Source: Larkinella soli (GTDB lineage: Bacteria; Bacteroidota; Bacteroidia; Cytophagales; Spirosomataceae). From it: a stretch of 64,000 nucleotides of DNA. The position numbers and the translations under genes were made by a program. Of this stretch, positions 1-8,279 are shown in pieces. Numbering within the stretch: position 1 is the stretch's first letter; every line of letters begins with the position of its first letter. The stretch covers positions 59,006-123,005 of the forward strand of contig NZ_QTJY01000019.1 in assembly GCF_003703975.1 (NCBI RefSeq), read 5' to 3'. The notes under the pieces are model-generated. The model did not search any database and was not told the DNA's origin. It saw only the letters and a program-made list of their open reading frames with translations.

Positions 1-1615
1 CGACCACGGCGACCAGGGCGAGGGGGCCGAGCAGGTTCAGCAGCTGCCACCGGGTCCGCTCCTCCTTCATCCGGATTTTATCGAGCGGCCGAAGCGTCAC
101 CTGACGGGCACGGGCGGAGATGATCCCGTTGTCGTCCAGGAGATCATCTACCGCATTGACTACGAAATCCCGGTTGCCGAAGGTCGTCCGGGAAAACCGG
201 TCGTAGCCGAGCGGATAGGGCGTATTAGTGCGGTAATTGACATCGTTGACCAGCACGTCGCCGTCGGAGCAGATCACCACCCGGCCGGGCAGGTTCTGTG
301 TCTTGAACCCGGCCGCCCGCGGGTCGCCGGGGAGGATGCGGTTCGTATACAGCGACTGGAACCGGCCTTCCAGCAGGCAGGCCACCAGCTGCACCCCGCC
401 GTCGTAGGTGCGGGGGTCGGGTTGCTGCCGGGCTTCGTTGTAGGTGACCAGCGCCGGGGCTTTGAGTAGTTTGGTATACTGGGAAGTCATCAGCAGCGGG
501 GTCTTCACGATACCGGGGGCCTGCACGGTGTCGAGGGTGCTGGTGAAGCGGGTGTAGACCGCATCCAGATTCCGGACGATGGGGTTGCGGCCGAAGTTGT
601 TGATGAGCGGGAAAAACCGCCACGGCATCAGCTGGATGTTGGGCTTGTCGCCCAGATTGCCGACGTTCAGCGGAATGAAGGCCGAACTCAGGTCCTTGAC
701 GATGTTTTCGTTCAGCCGGACGCCCCAGCGGAAAAACAGGTCGGCCAGATTCAGGTCGAGCGGCTGGGCGTAGGTCCCCTCCTGCCCCACGCTGTCGATC
801 TTCAGTCCATCGACGAAAAACAGCGCCTTACCGCCGTTGACCACAAACTGGTCGATCTTGTATTTGTCATCCTCCGAAAAGGGGCGGTCGGGCTTCGCCA
901 CCAGCAGGCCGTCCAGGCCGACGAGGTCCCGCGACGCCGGGAGGTCGATCAGCTTGATGTCATAGTATTGCTGTAAGGTTGCCAGCAGGTCTGACAGGCG
1001 GATCGGCTGCACCTGGGTGTACGTCACGGTAACGCCCAGCACCTTTTTCTTCTGAACCGTCAGCCGCCGGATGGCCGACGCCAGCTCGAATTCGACGTTT
1101 TCGATCGATTGATTCAGTTGCTCTTCGCGGGAGGCCGAGCGGTTGCCTTTCAGGAGCAATACCGGCAGATCCCGGCCTTTGTAGGAAAGCACCGCCCACG
1201 GAAAGATCAGTTTCTCGGTGCGGCCCCCGCCCTCGCCGGAATAATTCAGGTTGGTCGGGGTCAGCCCCTGGTCGAGCAGTTTCGTCTGAAGGGCGGCCCG
1301 TTCCTTCTCGTTCGGATTTCCTGTGGGGTCGATGAAGCGGTAGGTGAAGTCGTTGGCGGCCTGGTCCTGGAACTCGTCGAGCGTCTCGCGGATGCTGATT
1401 TCCAGCCGCTTGAAGGCCGGCGGCAGATCGCCCGACAGATAAACGTTCACGTGGACGTCGTCGTCGAGGTTCGACAACAGGTTCGCGGTGGCGTCCGAAA
1501 GCGTATACCGCTTTTCTTCCGTCAGGTCGACCCGGAAGAACAGAAACGACGAGAGCAGATTGACGACGACCAGAACGGCCAGAATAATTCCGAAGCGGAT
1601 GAACGTTGACTTCAA
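1..1615 (-). CDS. gldG: GldG, gliding-motility ABC transporter auxiliary protein (3' end outside window)
   Basis: GldG works with the GldA/GldF ABC transporter, which is required for gliding in many Bacteroidota. The minus frame is open from about 1680 down to base 1. It starts with a membrane segment (RFGIILAVLVVVNLLSS), followed by the periplasmic family pattern (RVDLTEEKRYTLSDAT) and later VAKPDRPFSEDDKYKIDQF and FVDGLKIDSVGQ. About 538 residues are visible, against roughly 560 for the family, so only the final membrane anchor is probably missing. There is no in-frame ATG. I chose TTG at 1615 because it sits just before the hydrophobic segment and about 55 bases after a good -7 element; an ATT a few codons earlier is possible. 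gldF would be expected just outside the window. Confidence 0.88.
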   Translation of the reverse strand, partial: MKSTFIRFGIILAVLVVVNLLSSFLFFRVDLTEEKRYTLSDATANLLSNLDDDVHVNVYLSGDLPPAFKRLEISIRETLDEFQDQAANDFTYRFIDPTGNPNEKERAALQTKLLDQGLTPTNLNYSGEGGGRTEKLIFPWAVLSYKGRDLPVLLLKGNRSASREEQLNQSIENVEFELASAIRRLTVQKKKVLGVTVTYTQVQPIRLSDLLATLQQYYDIKLIDLPASRDLVGLDGLLVAKPDRPFSEDDKYKIDQFVVNGGKALFFVDGLKIDSVGQEGTYAQPLDLNLADLFFRWGVRLNENIVKDLSSAFIPLNVGNLGDKPNIQLMPWRFFPLINNFGRNPIVRNLDAVYTRFTSTLDTVQAPGIVKTPLLMTSQYTKLLKAPALVTYNEARQQPDPRTYDGGVQLVACLLEGRFQSLYTNRILPGDPRAAGFKTQNLPGRVVICSDGDVLVNDVNYRTNTPYPLGYDRFSRTTFGNRDFVVNAVDDLLDDNGIISARARQVTLRPLDKIRMKEERTRWQLLNLLGPLALVAVV

Positions 1616-1669
1616 TCGAATAATATGGTTTTCTATCCTTCGTAAAACGCCGGAGCCGGACAAGTTGTG

Positions 1670-1677
1670 CGAAAGTA
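1670..1677 (-). promoter_or_regulatory. Probable -7 promoter element of gldG
   Basis: TACTTTCG on the minus strand matches the Bacteroidota -7 form TAnnTTTG with one change. It lies about 55 bases before the chosen TTG start of gldG. No clear -33 TTG is visible. Confidence 0.45.
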
Positions 1678-1793
1678 GAGGAAAAATTGTCGCCGCCGGT
1701 GCGATGGTCGGCACATTTTATGAAGGTCGATAGGGGTAGACCGCATTTCGCCTGTCTCAGATGCGTAAACCAACAACTAATGAATTTTTTGCC

Positions 1794-2330
1794 ATGAAAT
1801 GCATCCCTGCTCTCCTGCTTCTGATCGGCCTGCTGGCCCCCTTGTCCACGGTGCTGGCCGAAGACCCGTTTCCCACCCCGGCGCCTTCGGCCAACCGCCT
1901 TTTTTACATCCAGCGCAGCAACAACGCCAACACGGTGATTTACGAGGCCAACCTGCAGGGCAACCGGCAGCTGAACCCGGAGGAACCCCTCAACGTCTAT
2001 TGGATACGTTATGCCGAACGCAGCCAGCGGGAGCCGCTTTCCATGATGCAGTGGAAGCTGGCCTACGGCTACCGGCACCAGCGCCAAGGCAAAGCCGCCG
2101 ACGAGCTGGACATCCGGCTGAACGCCTTTAAAAAACAGGCGATCCGGGTGGCGGTCCGTCAGGGGAAACCCGTGGCTCTTACTTCCATCGGCGGCCGCAC
2201 GGCCTGCCTCCAGCGGGTGTTCGTGAAAGTGGACCCCAATTCCGGCCTGCTTCCTAAAGTGCTGTATCTGGAACTGTTCGGCACCGACGCCGAGGAAGGG
2301 AAACCCGTCTACGAGCGCATCAACATTTAA
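1794..2330 (+). CDS. DUF4833 domain exported protein
   Basis: This 178-residue protein has a classic signal peptide (MKCIPALLLLIGLLAPL, then LAEDPFP) and a single domain that I recognise as DUF4833: FYIQRSNNANTVIYEAN, then NPEEPLNVYWIRYAE, ending in VLYLELFGTDAEEGKPVYERI. The family has no known function. An upstream in-frame ATG at 1761 would put eleven polar residues before the signal peptide, so I chose 1794. It is divergent from gldG and stands alone. Export is inferred from the leader only. Confidence 0.82.
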   Translation: MKCIPALLLLIGLLAPLSTVLAEDPFPTPAPSANRLFYIQRSNNANTVIYEANLQGNRQLNPEEPLNVYWIRYAERSQREPLSMMQWKLAYGYRHQRQGKAADELDIRLNAFKKQAIRVAVRQGKPVALTSIGGRTACLQRVFVKVDPNSGLLPKVLYLELFGTDAEEGKPVYERINI

Positions 2331-2385
2331 CTCGGTTTTCCGCTCAAATTCTTCGCCCCGACCGGGCGATTGCGGGCCGGACGGC

Positions 2386-2393
2386 TATCTTTG
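2386..2393 (+). promoter_or_regulatory. Probable -7 promoter element for the methyltransferase
   Basis: TATCTTTG matches TAnnTTTG exactly and lies 27 bases before the ATG at 2420. The -33 region has no well-spaced TTG. Confidence 0.5.
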
Positions 2394-2419
2394 GGACTTT
2401 TCAAAAACTCATATCCCGG

Positions 2420-3472
2420 ATGCAGTCCCCCTTTCACCCCGACCTGGCCCCGATCACCCGGCACCTGCGGGCCATGTTCGGCTCCCGGCTGTTCATTGCC
2501 GCCGTTCACCACCTGAACGTATTCGAACTGCTGAGCGAAGAACCGCTGCCCCTCGACGAAGCCGCCCGCCGGCTGGGCCTGAAAGAACGCCCGGCGATGG
2601 TGCTGTTCCCGGCCCTCTGCGCCATGGAACTGCTCGAAACCAATGCCGGCGGCCGCCTTCGGCTGACGGAACTGGGGCGGTATGTCACCCGGGCGCAGAC
2701 GCCCAACCTGACCGGCTACGTCGGGCTGGAAAAGAACGATCCCGGCGTGCTGGAAATGGCCGACCGGCTCCGCAACGACGGCCCGCTCGACGTCTCTGAA
2801 GGTATTTCCTTCGTGAAGGAGGGCGAAGGCCCCTCGCCGATGGACGACCCTGCCACCGCCCGGCTCCTGACGCTCGGGCTGGCCGGCCGCGCCCGCACCC
2901 TGTCGCCCCTCGTGGCCGAACGCATGACGCAGCGCGATGGTCACCTGCTGGACGTGGCCGGAGGCACCGGCTTTTTCACCTACGAGTGGCTGCTGCGCAA
3001 CCCGAACGCCACGGCCACCGTGTTCGACCGGCCGGCCGTGCTGGCGGTGGCGGCCGAACTGCTCGACGAGTTTGCCGCCGGCGGCCGCCCCGGAGCCGCC
3101 GGGGTGAAAAACCGCGTTACGTTCCAGCCGGGCGATATGCTCACCGACGCGCTGCCTGAGACCGACCTACTGCTGGCCGCGAGCCTGTTTCACGACTGGC
3201 CTACCGAAACCTGCGAAGAGCTGGCCCGCCGGTTTGCCGAAGCCGTTCGGCCGGGCGGTGAACTCTGGGTCCACGACGCCTTCCTGAACGACGACCTGAG
3301 TGGCCCGCTGGCCGTCACCGACTATTCGGCCCAGCTGTTCTGGAATACCAAAGGCCGGGCCTACAGCCGACGGGAATACCGGGGCTGGCTGCGGCAGGCC
3401 GGGCTGGAGCCTACCGACGAAGCCTGGCCGACGCAGATGGATTACGGCCTGATCCGGGCGTTGAAACCGTAA
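2420..3472 (+). CDS. SAM-dependent O-methyltransferase (dimerising, COMT/AcMT type)
   Basis: The 350-residue protein has the two-part layout of small-molecule O-methyltransferases. An N-terminal winged-helix dimerisation region (about residues 15-95, with ELLSEEPLPLDEAARRLGL) precedes a Rossmann domain. The SAM-binding glycine motif is LLDVAGGTGFF at about residue 176, followed by the acidic-loop region VTFQPGDMLTDALPETDLL and LFHDWPTETCEELARRF, which carries the usual HDW motif. The substrate cannot be read from sequence, and no biosynthetic neighbours point to one. It converges on the thioredoxin-fold gene with a single base between the stop codons. Confidence 0.85.
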   Translation: MQSPFHPDLAPITRHLRAMFGSRLFIAAVHHLNVFELLSEEPLPLDEAARRLGLKERPAMVLFPALCAMELLETNAGGRLRLTELGRYVTRAQTPNLTGYVGLEKNDPGVLEMADRLRNDGPLDVSEGISFVKEGEGPSPMDDPATARLLTLGLAGRARTLSPLVAERMTQRDGHLLDVAGGTGFFTYEWLLRNPNATATVFDRPAVLAVAAELLDEFAAGGRPGAAGVKNRVTFQPGDMLTDALPETDLLLAASLFHDWPTETCEELARRFAEAVRPGGELWVHDAFLNDDLSGPLAVTDYSAQLFWNTKGRAYSRREYRGWLRQAGLEPTDEAWPTQMDYGLIRALKP

Positions 3473-3473
3473 C

Positions 3474-4610
3474 TCAGTAATATCGTCCGATCAGGCGGTT
3501 TTCGACGATCCGGCGCTTCATTTCCAGCACGTCGATGGTGCCCTGTTTGCTGTAGACGATCTTTCCGCCCGGCTCGACCAGAATCGTGTAGGGCAGGGCG
3601 CCGGGCCAGTTGGGGTCGACGGCTTCGATAAGGGCGTATTTGTCTTCGGAACTGAACAGGTAATTTTTGTTGGAAGCCTCTTTCTTTTTCAGGAATTCGA
3701 GGGCTTTAGCTTTTTTGTCCGGCTTGTCGGCCGAGACGGTGATCAGTTCGAAATCCCGGTCGCGGTACATCCGGTCGATGGTGATGAACTCCGGAAACTC
3801 CTGCACGCAGGGACCGCACCAGGTGGCCCAGACGTTGATGAGCCGGAGCTTGTCGGAGTCGTTTTTGATCAGCTTCCTGAGTCCGGCTACGTCGATGTCC
3901 TCGATGGTGACGGGCCGCTGCGCCCATTCGGCCAGCTGTTTCTTCTTGTATTCGTCCTTCCAGGCCCATTTGACCGAGCAGCCGAAGGTTTTGGTAGTCG
4001 AAACGGCCACCTTCCGTCCGGCCAGCAAGGCATCCAGCGCGGCCCGGACGTCCTCGGCGTTGGCCGCACCCGGTTTCTCCTTCGCGTCGAGCCGTCCGGC
4101 GTACTGCAATTTGCGGTCCTTGTCGAAAATAAACGCGTGCGGGGTGGCCACGGGGCCGTATTTGAGCGAAACCGCCTGATCGTCGCCGTCGTAGAGGTAC
4201 GGGAAATTATAGCCTTTCGCTTTGGCCCGGATTTTCATGTCGTCGAAGCTGTCGCCCAGGTCGGTGTAGCCCAGTTCGGCCAGGCTGAGGGATTTCGAGC
4301 TGTTGGGCGAGATGACCACGAAACCTACCTTCTTCGGGCCATAGTCTTTCACGAGCTGAATGATGCGGTCTTCGTAGGCCTGGGCGGTCGGGCAGTGGTT
4401 GCAGCTGAAAATGACGGCCAGCACCGGCTTGTCGGCGAAGCTTTTCAGGCTGTAGGTTTTGCCGTCGATACCGGGCAGGGAGAAATCCGGGGCAGTAGCC
4501 CCGATCTCCAGCGTTTTCGGGTCGGCCTCGAGCAGGAAGCCTCCGCCGACGGTCAGGAACACCAGGCAGACGACGGGAAGGAGAAGACGGGTCAGGCGTT
4601 TGGGAATCAT
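3474..4610 (-). CDS. Tandem thioredoxin-fold protein (AhpC/redoxin domain plus TlpA domain)
   Basis: The protein is 378 residues. After an N-terminal membrane or signal segment (RLLLPVVCLVFLTVGGGFLL), domain one (about residues 33-195) is redoxin-like, with APDFSLPGIDGK and the pair CNHC followed by P. Domain two (about residues 235-378) is TlpA-like, with LRLINVWATWCGPCVQEFPE carrying CGPC. Both pairs of cysteines are intact. A periplasmic, membrane-linked thiol-redox role is likely, with CGPC reducing or isomerising and CNHC acting as a second centre. The partner is unknown. Fusions of this form occur in Bacteroidota, where they are usually annotated simply as redoxins. Confidence 0.85.
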   Translation of the reverse strand: MIPKRLTRLLLPVVCLVFLTVGGGFLLEADPKTLEIGATAPDFSLPGIDGKTYSLKSFADKPVLAVIFSCNHCPTAQAYEDRIIQLVKDYGPKKVGFVVISPNSSKSLSLAELGYTDLGDSFDDMKIRAKAKGYNFPYLYDGDDQAVSLKYGPVATPHAFIFDKDRKLQYAGRLDAKEKPGAANAEDVRAALDALLAGRKVAVSTTKTFGCSVKWAWKDEYKKKQLAEWAQRPVTIEDIDVAGLRKLIKNDSDKLRLINVWATWCGPCVQEFPEFITIDRMYRDRDFELITVSADKPDKKAKALEFLKKKEASNKNYLFSSEDKYALIEAVDPNWPGALPYTILVEPGGKIVYSKQGTIDVLEMKRRIVENRLIGRYY

Positions 4611-4744
4611 AGCTTTACCGGTTAAGAGGTAGATACCCTGAAAGTAAAGAATTGAACGCGAAAATGGTAATCAGGCCGGTAGGTGCGGAAGCCGGCCGAC
4701 TGACCGTTTACGAAGAAATTTCCTGGTCGGCGGCCGTTTAGCCT

Positions 4745-4752
4745 TATTTTTG
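4745..4752 (+). promoter_or_regulatory. Probable -7 promoter element for the 4782 gene
   Basis: TATTTTTG matches TAnnTTTG and ends 29 bases before the ATG. No clear -33 is seen. Confidence 0.45.
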
Positions 4753-4781
4753 CGGCCGTTAAACCGACAACAAATACAAAC

Positions 4782-5447
4782 ATGAAAATCAAGTTTCTGA
4801 TTGCTTTTCTGGGCAGCACCACCGTAGGCTTCGCTCAGTATCTTCCCCTGGGTGCGATCACTTCCTGGACCGACGGGTACGTGGTCACCGCCCAGAACGA
4901 CACCATCCGTGGCAAGGTCCGGGTGGGTTCCATGGTCAACGACGCTCCGGCGAGTGTGGTGGTCCGCACGGCCGACGATAAAAAGATCAACCTGAAAGGC
5001 GAGAACCTCCGCCTGATCGCCCAGCAGATTCCGAAGTTTGCCTATGCGACCGGCTCGATCCCCCGCGAGCGCGAGATGATCGTGTTCGAGCGGGTGCCGA
5101 ATCCGCGCCGGGACGGCAAAACCGCCCTGCTCGAACGCCTGAGCCACCCCGGCAAGATCGTCCTGTATTTCGACGCCGGCGGATGGAAAAAGAATTCGGA
5201 GTTTACCTTCGGCAACCTTACCATCGGCACCAACCCGAAAGACCTGAGTTTTGTGGTCGTTAAAAACGGCACCGACGCCCGCATCGTGAAAAAAGGCACC
5301 TTCGACGAGGAACACGAAGCCCTCTTCGGCGACTGCCCGAAGTTCGTTCAGCAGTTTCCGGCCGCCACCCGGCGCGACTGGAACCGTTTCGGCGACCTGG
5401 TCGAACAGTATAACCAGCTGTGCGTGGTCGGCGGAGAAATAAACTGA
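4782..5447 (+). CDS. Exported protein of unknown function
   Basis: I do not recognise this 221-residue protein. A short signal peptide (MKIKFLIAFLGSTTVGFAQ) is followed by a beta-rich region containing GYVVTAQNDTIRGKVRVGS, a wording often seen at the start of Bacteroidota outer-surface or periplasmic proteins that begin with an NDTI-x-G turn. Two cysteines (CPKF near residue 185 and QLCVV near 216) lie in the C-terminal part. It has its own promoter-like element and is followed by a palindromic repeat rather than a partner gene. Extracytoplasmic location is inferred from the leader. Confidence 0.75.
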   Translation: MKIKFLIAFLGSTTVGFAQYLPLGAITSWTDGYVVTAQNDTIRGKVRVGSMVNDAPASVVVRTADDKKINLKGENLRLIAQQIPKFAYATGSIPREREMIVFERVPNPRRDGKTALLERLSHPGKIVLYFDAGGWKKNSEFTFGNLTIGTNPKDLSFVVVKNGTDARIVKKGTFDEEHEALFGDCPKFVQQFPAATRRDWNRFGDLVEQYNQLCVVGGEIN

Positions 5448-5516
5448 CCCTGTTAGCTTCTGAGAAGGTTGTTTGAAGAGCGGTTTCGGCTCTTCCGCCC
5501 GGTTTGTCATCCCATT

Positions 5517-5622
5517 GACCACCCCCCATCCCCCTCCTTGCTAAGGAGGGGGTGGCTTCGCAAGCATTGGAAACTGGCGGAGCACTCCCCCTCCTTAGCA
5601 AGGAGGGGGCCGGGGGGTGGTC
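5517..5622. repeat. Double-hairpin palindromic repeat, copy 1
   Basis: This 106-bp element has perfect 11-bp inverted ends (GACCACCCCCC and GGGGGGTGGTC). Inside are two hairpins, each with CCCCCTCCTT facing AAGGAGGGGG, joined by a linker that starts GGCTTCGCA and ends GAGCACT. A second copy lies at 50620-50723. The layout resembles REP/BIME elements or a short MITE. There is no coding capacity. It sits between two plus-strand genes. Confidence 0.85.
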
Positions 5623-5810
5623 GGGCGACGCTTGTACCTCGGCAAGAGAAGCCGATCTGAAAGGCAAAAACGCTTCCCCAAACAACCTATTAGAAAGTTT
5701 AAGCGGTAAAAGAGCCGGCAGGACTGGCCCTTTCATCTTCACTATTATTTTAATTATCAAACACTTAAGACCTTATTTAAAAATATTCTCAATTACATTA
5801 TTATAATTAG

Positions 5811-5831
5811 TCTAAATAGTGCTTAGATTTG
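5811..5831 (+). promoter_or_regulatory. Promoter and inverted repeat upstream of the imelysin operon
   Basis: TAGATTTG at 5824-5831 matches TAnnTTTG and lies 35 bases before the DUF4856 ATG. It overlaps an inverted repeat, TCTAA (5811-5815) and TTAGA (5823-5827), within a strongly AT-rich stretch (about 5740-5830). A repressor such as Fur binding here would fit the operon's presumed iron role, but that is inference. Confidence 0.5.
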
Positions 5832-5866
5832 CAGCCGTCATTTAATCTCTATATTCGTACTCCACG

Positions 5867-7027
5867 ATGTCTAACGTTTTTCTACCTTCCCGTCTGCTTG
5901 CAGTCGTTTTGCTCACCGCCGGTCTGACTGCCTGTAAGGACGACGATGATCCGGCCCCTGCCGCTCCCCAGCTCCGGAAATCGATCGACTATGCCACACT
6001 GAAAGATACTTCTTCCTACGCCAACTTCTTCCTGGACGACAAGGGCGTCAAAACCGTTGATCTGGCTCCGGGTAGCACCCGGCTGCTGATGTTCCGCGCC
6101 ATGAACACCTACAATTCCTCCTCGGTCAGCGGGGGAACGCCGGTGGATGCGGCCGTTCTGAAGAATATGTTCGCCAACACCGGCAGCCCGTTTACGGACG
6201 CGGCCCTGAACACCTCCGGGGTTCAGCTCCGTTCGGTCTACGCCCTCTCGGCCGCGGACCCGGAGAAGGAGCGTAAAACGATGGAAGCCGGCTTCGACGC
6301 GATGGCGGCCGCCAGCAAATCCGTTACCGCCACGGCCTCTGAAGGCAAAGCCGGCAAGCTGGGTACCTACCTCGTCGATGAAAAAGGCATCGAGTGGGCA
6401 CAGGTGATCCAGAAATCCATGATCGGCGGGCTACAGGTCGACTACATCAGCAATACGCTCCTGAGCGACAAGAATCTGGCCCTGGACAACACGACGCTCG
6501 TTTCGGGCAAAAACTACACCGCCCTCGAACACAATTGGGACGAAATCTTCGGCCTGCTGACGGCCAACCCCGTGTACGGCGGCAAGGCCACGGCCACTTC
6601 GTCGGGCGAAAGCTTCATCGGATCGTACATCTGGGAATACAATAAGGAAGATTTTCCGAAGATTCATCCGGCCCTGCTGAAAGGCCGCGCGGCCATCGTG
6701 AACAACGACATGACGACGCTCAAGGCCCAGGCGGCCATTCTCCGCCCGGCCATGGAAAAAGCCCTGGCCGGCGCTGCCCTCGGCTACCTCGGCAAGTGGA
6801 AAACCAACGGTACGAACGATGCAGCCCGCGCCCACGCCATCGGAGAAGGTCTCGGATTCATCTACTCGCTGCGGTTTGCCAAAGTGGCCGGCGCCGATGC
6901 CGCCTTCTCGGACGGTATTCTGAACGCCCTGATCTACAGCGCCCCGAACGGTTTCTGGGGTCTGACCAACGCCAAAATCGACGCGGCCTCCACGGCCATC
7001 CGCTCGAAATTTAACATTGCCAATTAA
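5867..7027 (+). CDS. DUF4856 lipoprotein of an imelysin-type iron locus
   Basis: The 386-residue protein begins with a lipoprotein leader ending in LTAC (Cys24) and an acidic stretch (KDDDDPAP), as in exported Bacteroidota lipoproteins. The mature part is alpha-helical and matches DUF4856, a family regularly found beside imelysins: it has YATLKDTSSYANFF, then NWDEIFGLLTANP, SYIWEYNKEDF and AHAIGEGLGFIYSLRF. It probably sits in the outer membrane or periplasm and takes part in iron or haem handling. It is first of four co-directional genes. The next start is 97 bases away, across a terminator-like hairpin. Confidence 0.85.
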   Translation: MSNVFLPSRLLAVVLLTAGLTACKDDDDPAPAAPQLRKSIDYATLKDTSSYANFFLDDKGVKTVDLAPGSTRLLMFRAMNTYNSSSVSGGTPVDAAVLKNMFANTGSPFTDAALNTSGVQLRSVYALSAADPEKERKTMEAGFDAMAAASKSVTATASEGKAGKLGTYLVDEKGIEWAQVIQKSMIGGLQVDYISNTLLSDKNLALDNTTLVSGKNYTALEHNWDEIFGLLTANPVYGGKATATSSGESFIGSYIWEYNKEDFPKIHPALLKGRAAIVNNDMTTLKAQAAILRPAMEKALAGAALGYLGKWKTNGTNDAARAHAIGEGLGFIYSLRFAKVAGADAAFSDGILNALIYSAPNGFWGLTNAKIDAASTAIRSKFNIAN

Positions 7028-7078
7028 CCGGACCGCCCCGCTTTCCGGGGTTCTGTACGACATAAACTCTAACTCAAG

Positions 7079-7119
7079 GTGTTCCGGACGACGCTTCCCT
7101 GCTCGTCCGGACACTTTTT
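7079..7119 (+). terminator. Terminator-like hairpin between DUF4856 and imelysin genes
   Basis: TCCGGACGA (7083-7091) pairs perfectly with TCGTCCGGA (7103-7111). The stem extends by GTG/CAC past one bulged T, and TTTTT follows at 7115-7119. The U-run ends only 5 bases before the imelysin ATG (7125). It may terminate part of the transcripts after the first gene, or protect its 3' end. Confidence 0.6.
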
Positions 7120-7124
7120 CCATT

Positions 7125-8276
7125 ATGAGACTTTTCCGCTGGAAAGCCCCCGTACTGATGACTGCCCTGGTCGGACTTCTGCTGGCCTGCTCCGGCAATG
7201 ACAACGACCCCGGCGACGGCCCTTCGCCGACCAACCCGGCCGCCAACGACCGGAAGGTGATGCTGACCCACATCGCCGACAATATCATTCTGCCGGCTTA
7301 CGCCAATTTCAAAACGAAGTTCGACGCCATGACGGCGAAGTCCGACGCCTTTGCCGCCAAACCCGATAAAGCCACCCTGACCGATTTTCGGCAGGCCTGG
7401 GCCGACGCCTATACCGAATGGCAGAAAGTGGAGCTGTTCGACGTGGGGCCGGCCGAGGGTCATACGCTGCGGTTCTTCTTCAACATCTACCCGGCCAATA
7501 CCGCCGGCATCGAGGAAGCCGTCCAGATCGGCACGGTTAACCTCGACGTTCCGGCTTCCTACCCGAAACAGGGCTTTCCGGCGCTCGATTACCTCATCAA
7601 CGGACTCGGTGATACCGACGACGCGATCCTTTCCAAATACACCACGGCCCCCGATGCGGCCAAACGCATCGCCTACCTGAAAAAGATCACCGGCCAGATG
7701 GGCTCGGTCTTCTCGAAAGTCTACGGCGAATGGACCGGCGGCTACCGCGACACCTTCGTGAACGCCACCGGCACCGACGCGGGCAGCTCGCTTTCCAAGC
7801 TGGTCAACGGCTACGTGCTTCATTATGAGCGTTATATCCGCTCGGGTAAGATCGGCATTCCGGCCGGGGCGATGGCCGGCGGCACGGCGGCTCCCGAAAA
7901 AGTGGAATCCCTGTACAAAAAAGACCTGAGCCTGACGCTGGCGAAAACCGCCCATCAGGCCGCCATCGACTTCTTCAACGGCAAATCGGCGAAAGACGGG
8001 AAGGAAGGACCGGGTTTCAAGACGTACCTCAACGCCCTCGGCGCTAAAGACAGCCGCACCAACACCTCCCTCGTCGACATCGTCAACGCCCAGTTCGACG
8101 TAGCCAACAAACAGCTGGCGGACCTGAAACCGAACCTGTACGATGAGGTTAAAACCAATACGCCGGCCGTGGTGAAGGTTTACGACGAAATGCAGAAGCT
8201 GGTCCGGATGCTGAAGGTGGACATGACTTCGGCCATGGGTATCACGATTACCTACACCGACAACGATGGTGACTAA
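7125..8276 (+). CDS. Imelysin-family lipoprotein (iron-regulated, EfeO/ICMP superfamily)
   Basis: The protein is 383 residues. The leader MRLFRWKAPVLMTALVGLL ends in LLAC (Cys22). An earlier in-frame start at 7017 overlaps the upstream gene and has no leader, so I chose 7125. Family signals are a helical bundle with FRQAWADAYTEWQKVELFDVGPAEG, then KQGFPALDYLINGLGD, and a second half with YVLHYERYIRSGKIGIPAGAM. Imelysins are surface or periplasmic proteins of iron acquisition loci, and some bind haem or iron. Its stop codon is 3 bases before the HTTM start, so the two are translationally linked. Confidence 0.88.
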   Translation: MRLFRWKAPVLMTALVGLLLACSGNDNDPGDGPSPTNPAANDRKVMLTHIADNIILPAYANFKTKFDAMTAKSDAFAAKPDKATLTDFRQAWADAYTEWQKVELFDVGPAEGHTLRFFFNIYPANTAGIEEAVQIGTVNLDVPASYPKQGFPALDYLINGLGDTDDAILSKYTTAPDAAKRIAYLKKITGQMGSVFSKVYGEWTGGYRDTFVNATGTDAGSSLSKLVNGYVLHYERYIRSGKIGIPAGAMAGGTAAPEKVESLYKKDLSLTLAKTAHQAAIDFFNGKSAKDGKEGPGFKTYLNALGAKDSRTNTSLVDIVNAQFDVANKQLADLKPNLYDEVKTNTPAVVKVYDEMQKLVRMLKVDMTSAMGITITYTDNDGD

Positions 8277-8279
8277 CCG

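Noticed and set aside
960..2087. 375-codon open frame on the minus strand
   Set aside because: It crosses from opposite the DUF4833 gene into gldG in the wrong frame; the gldG frame is clearly the coding one.
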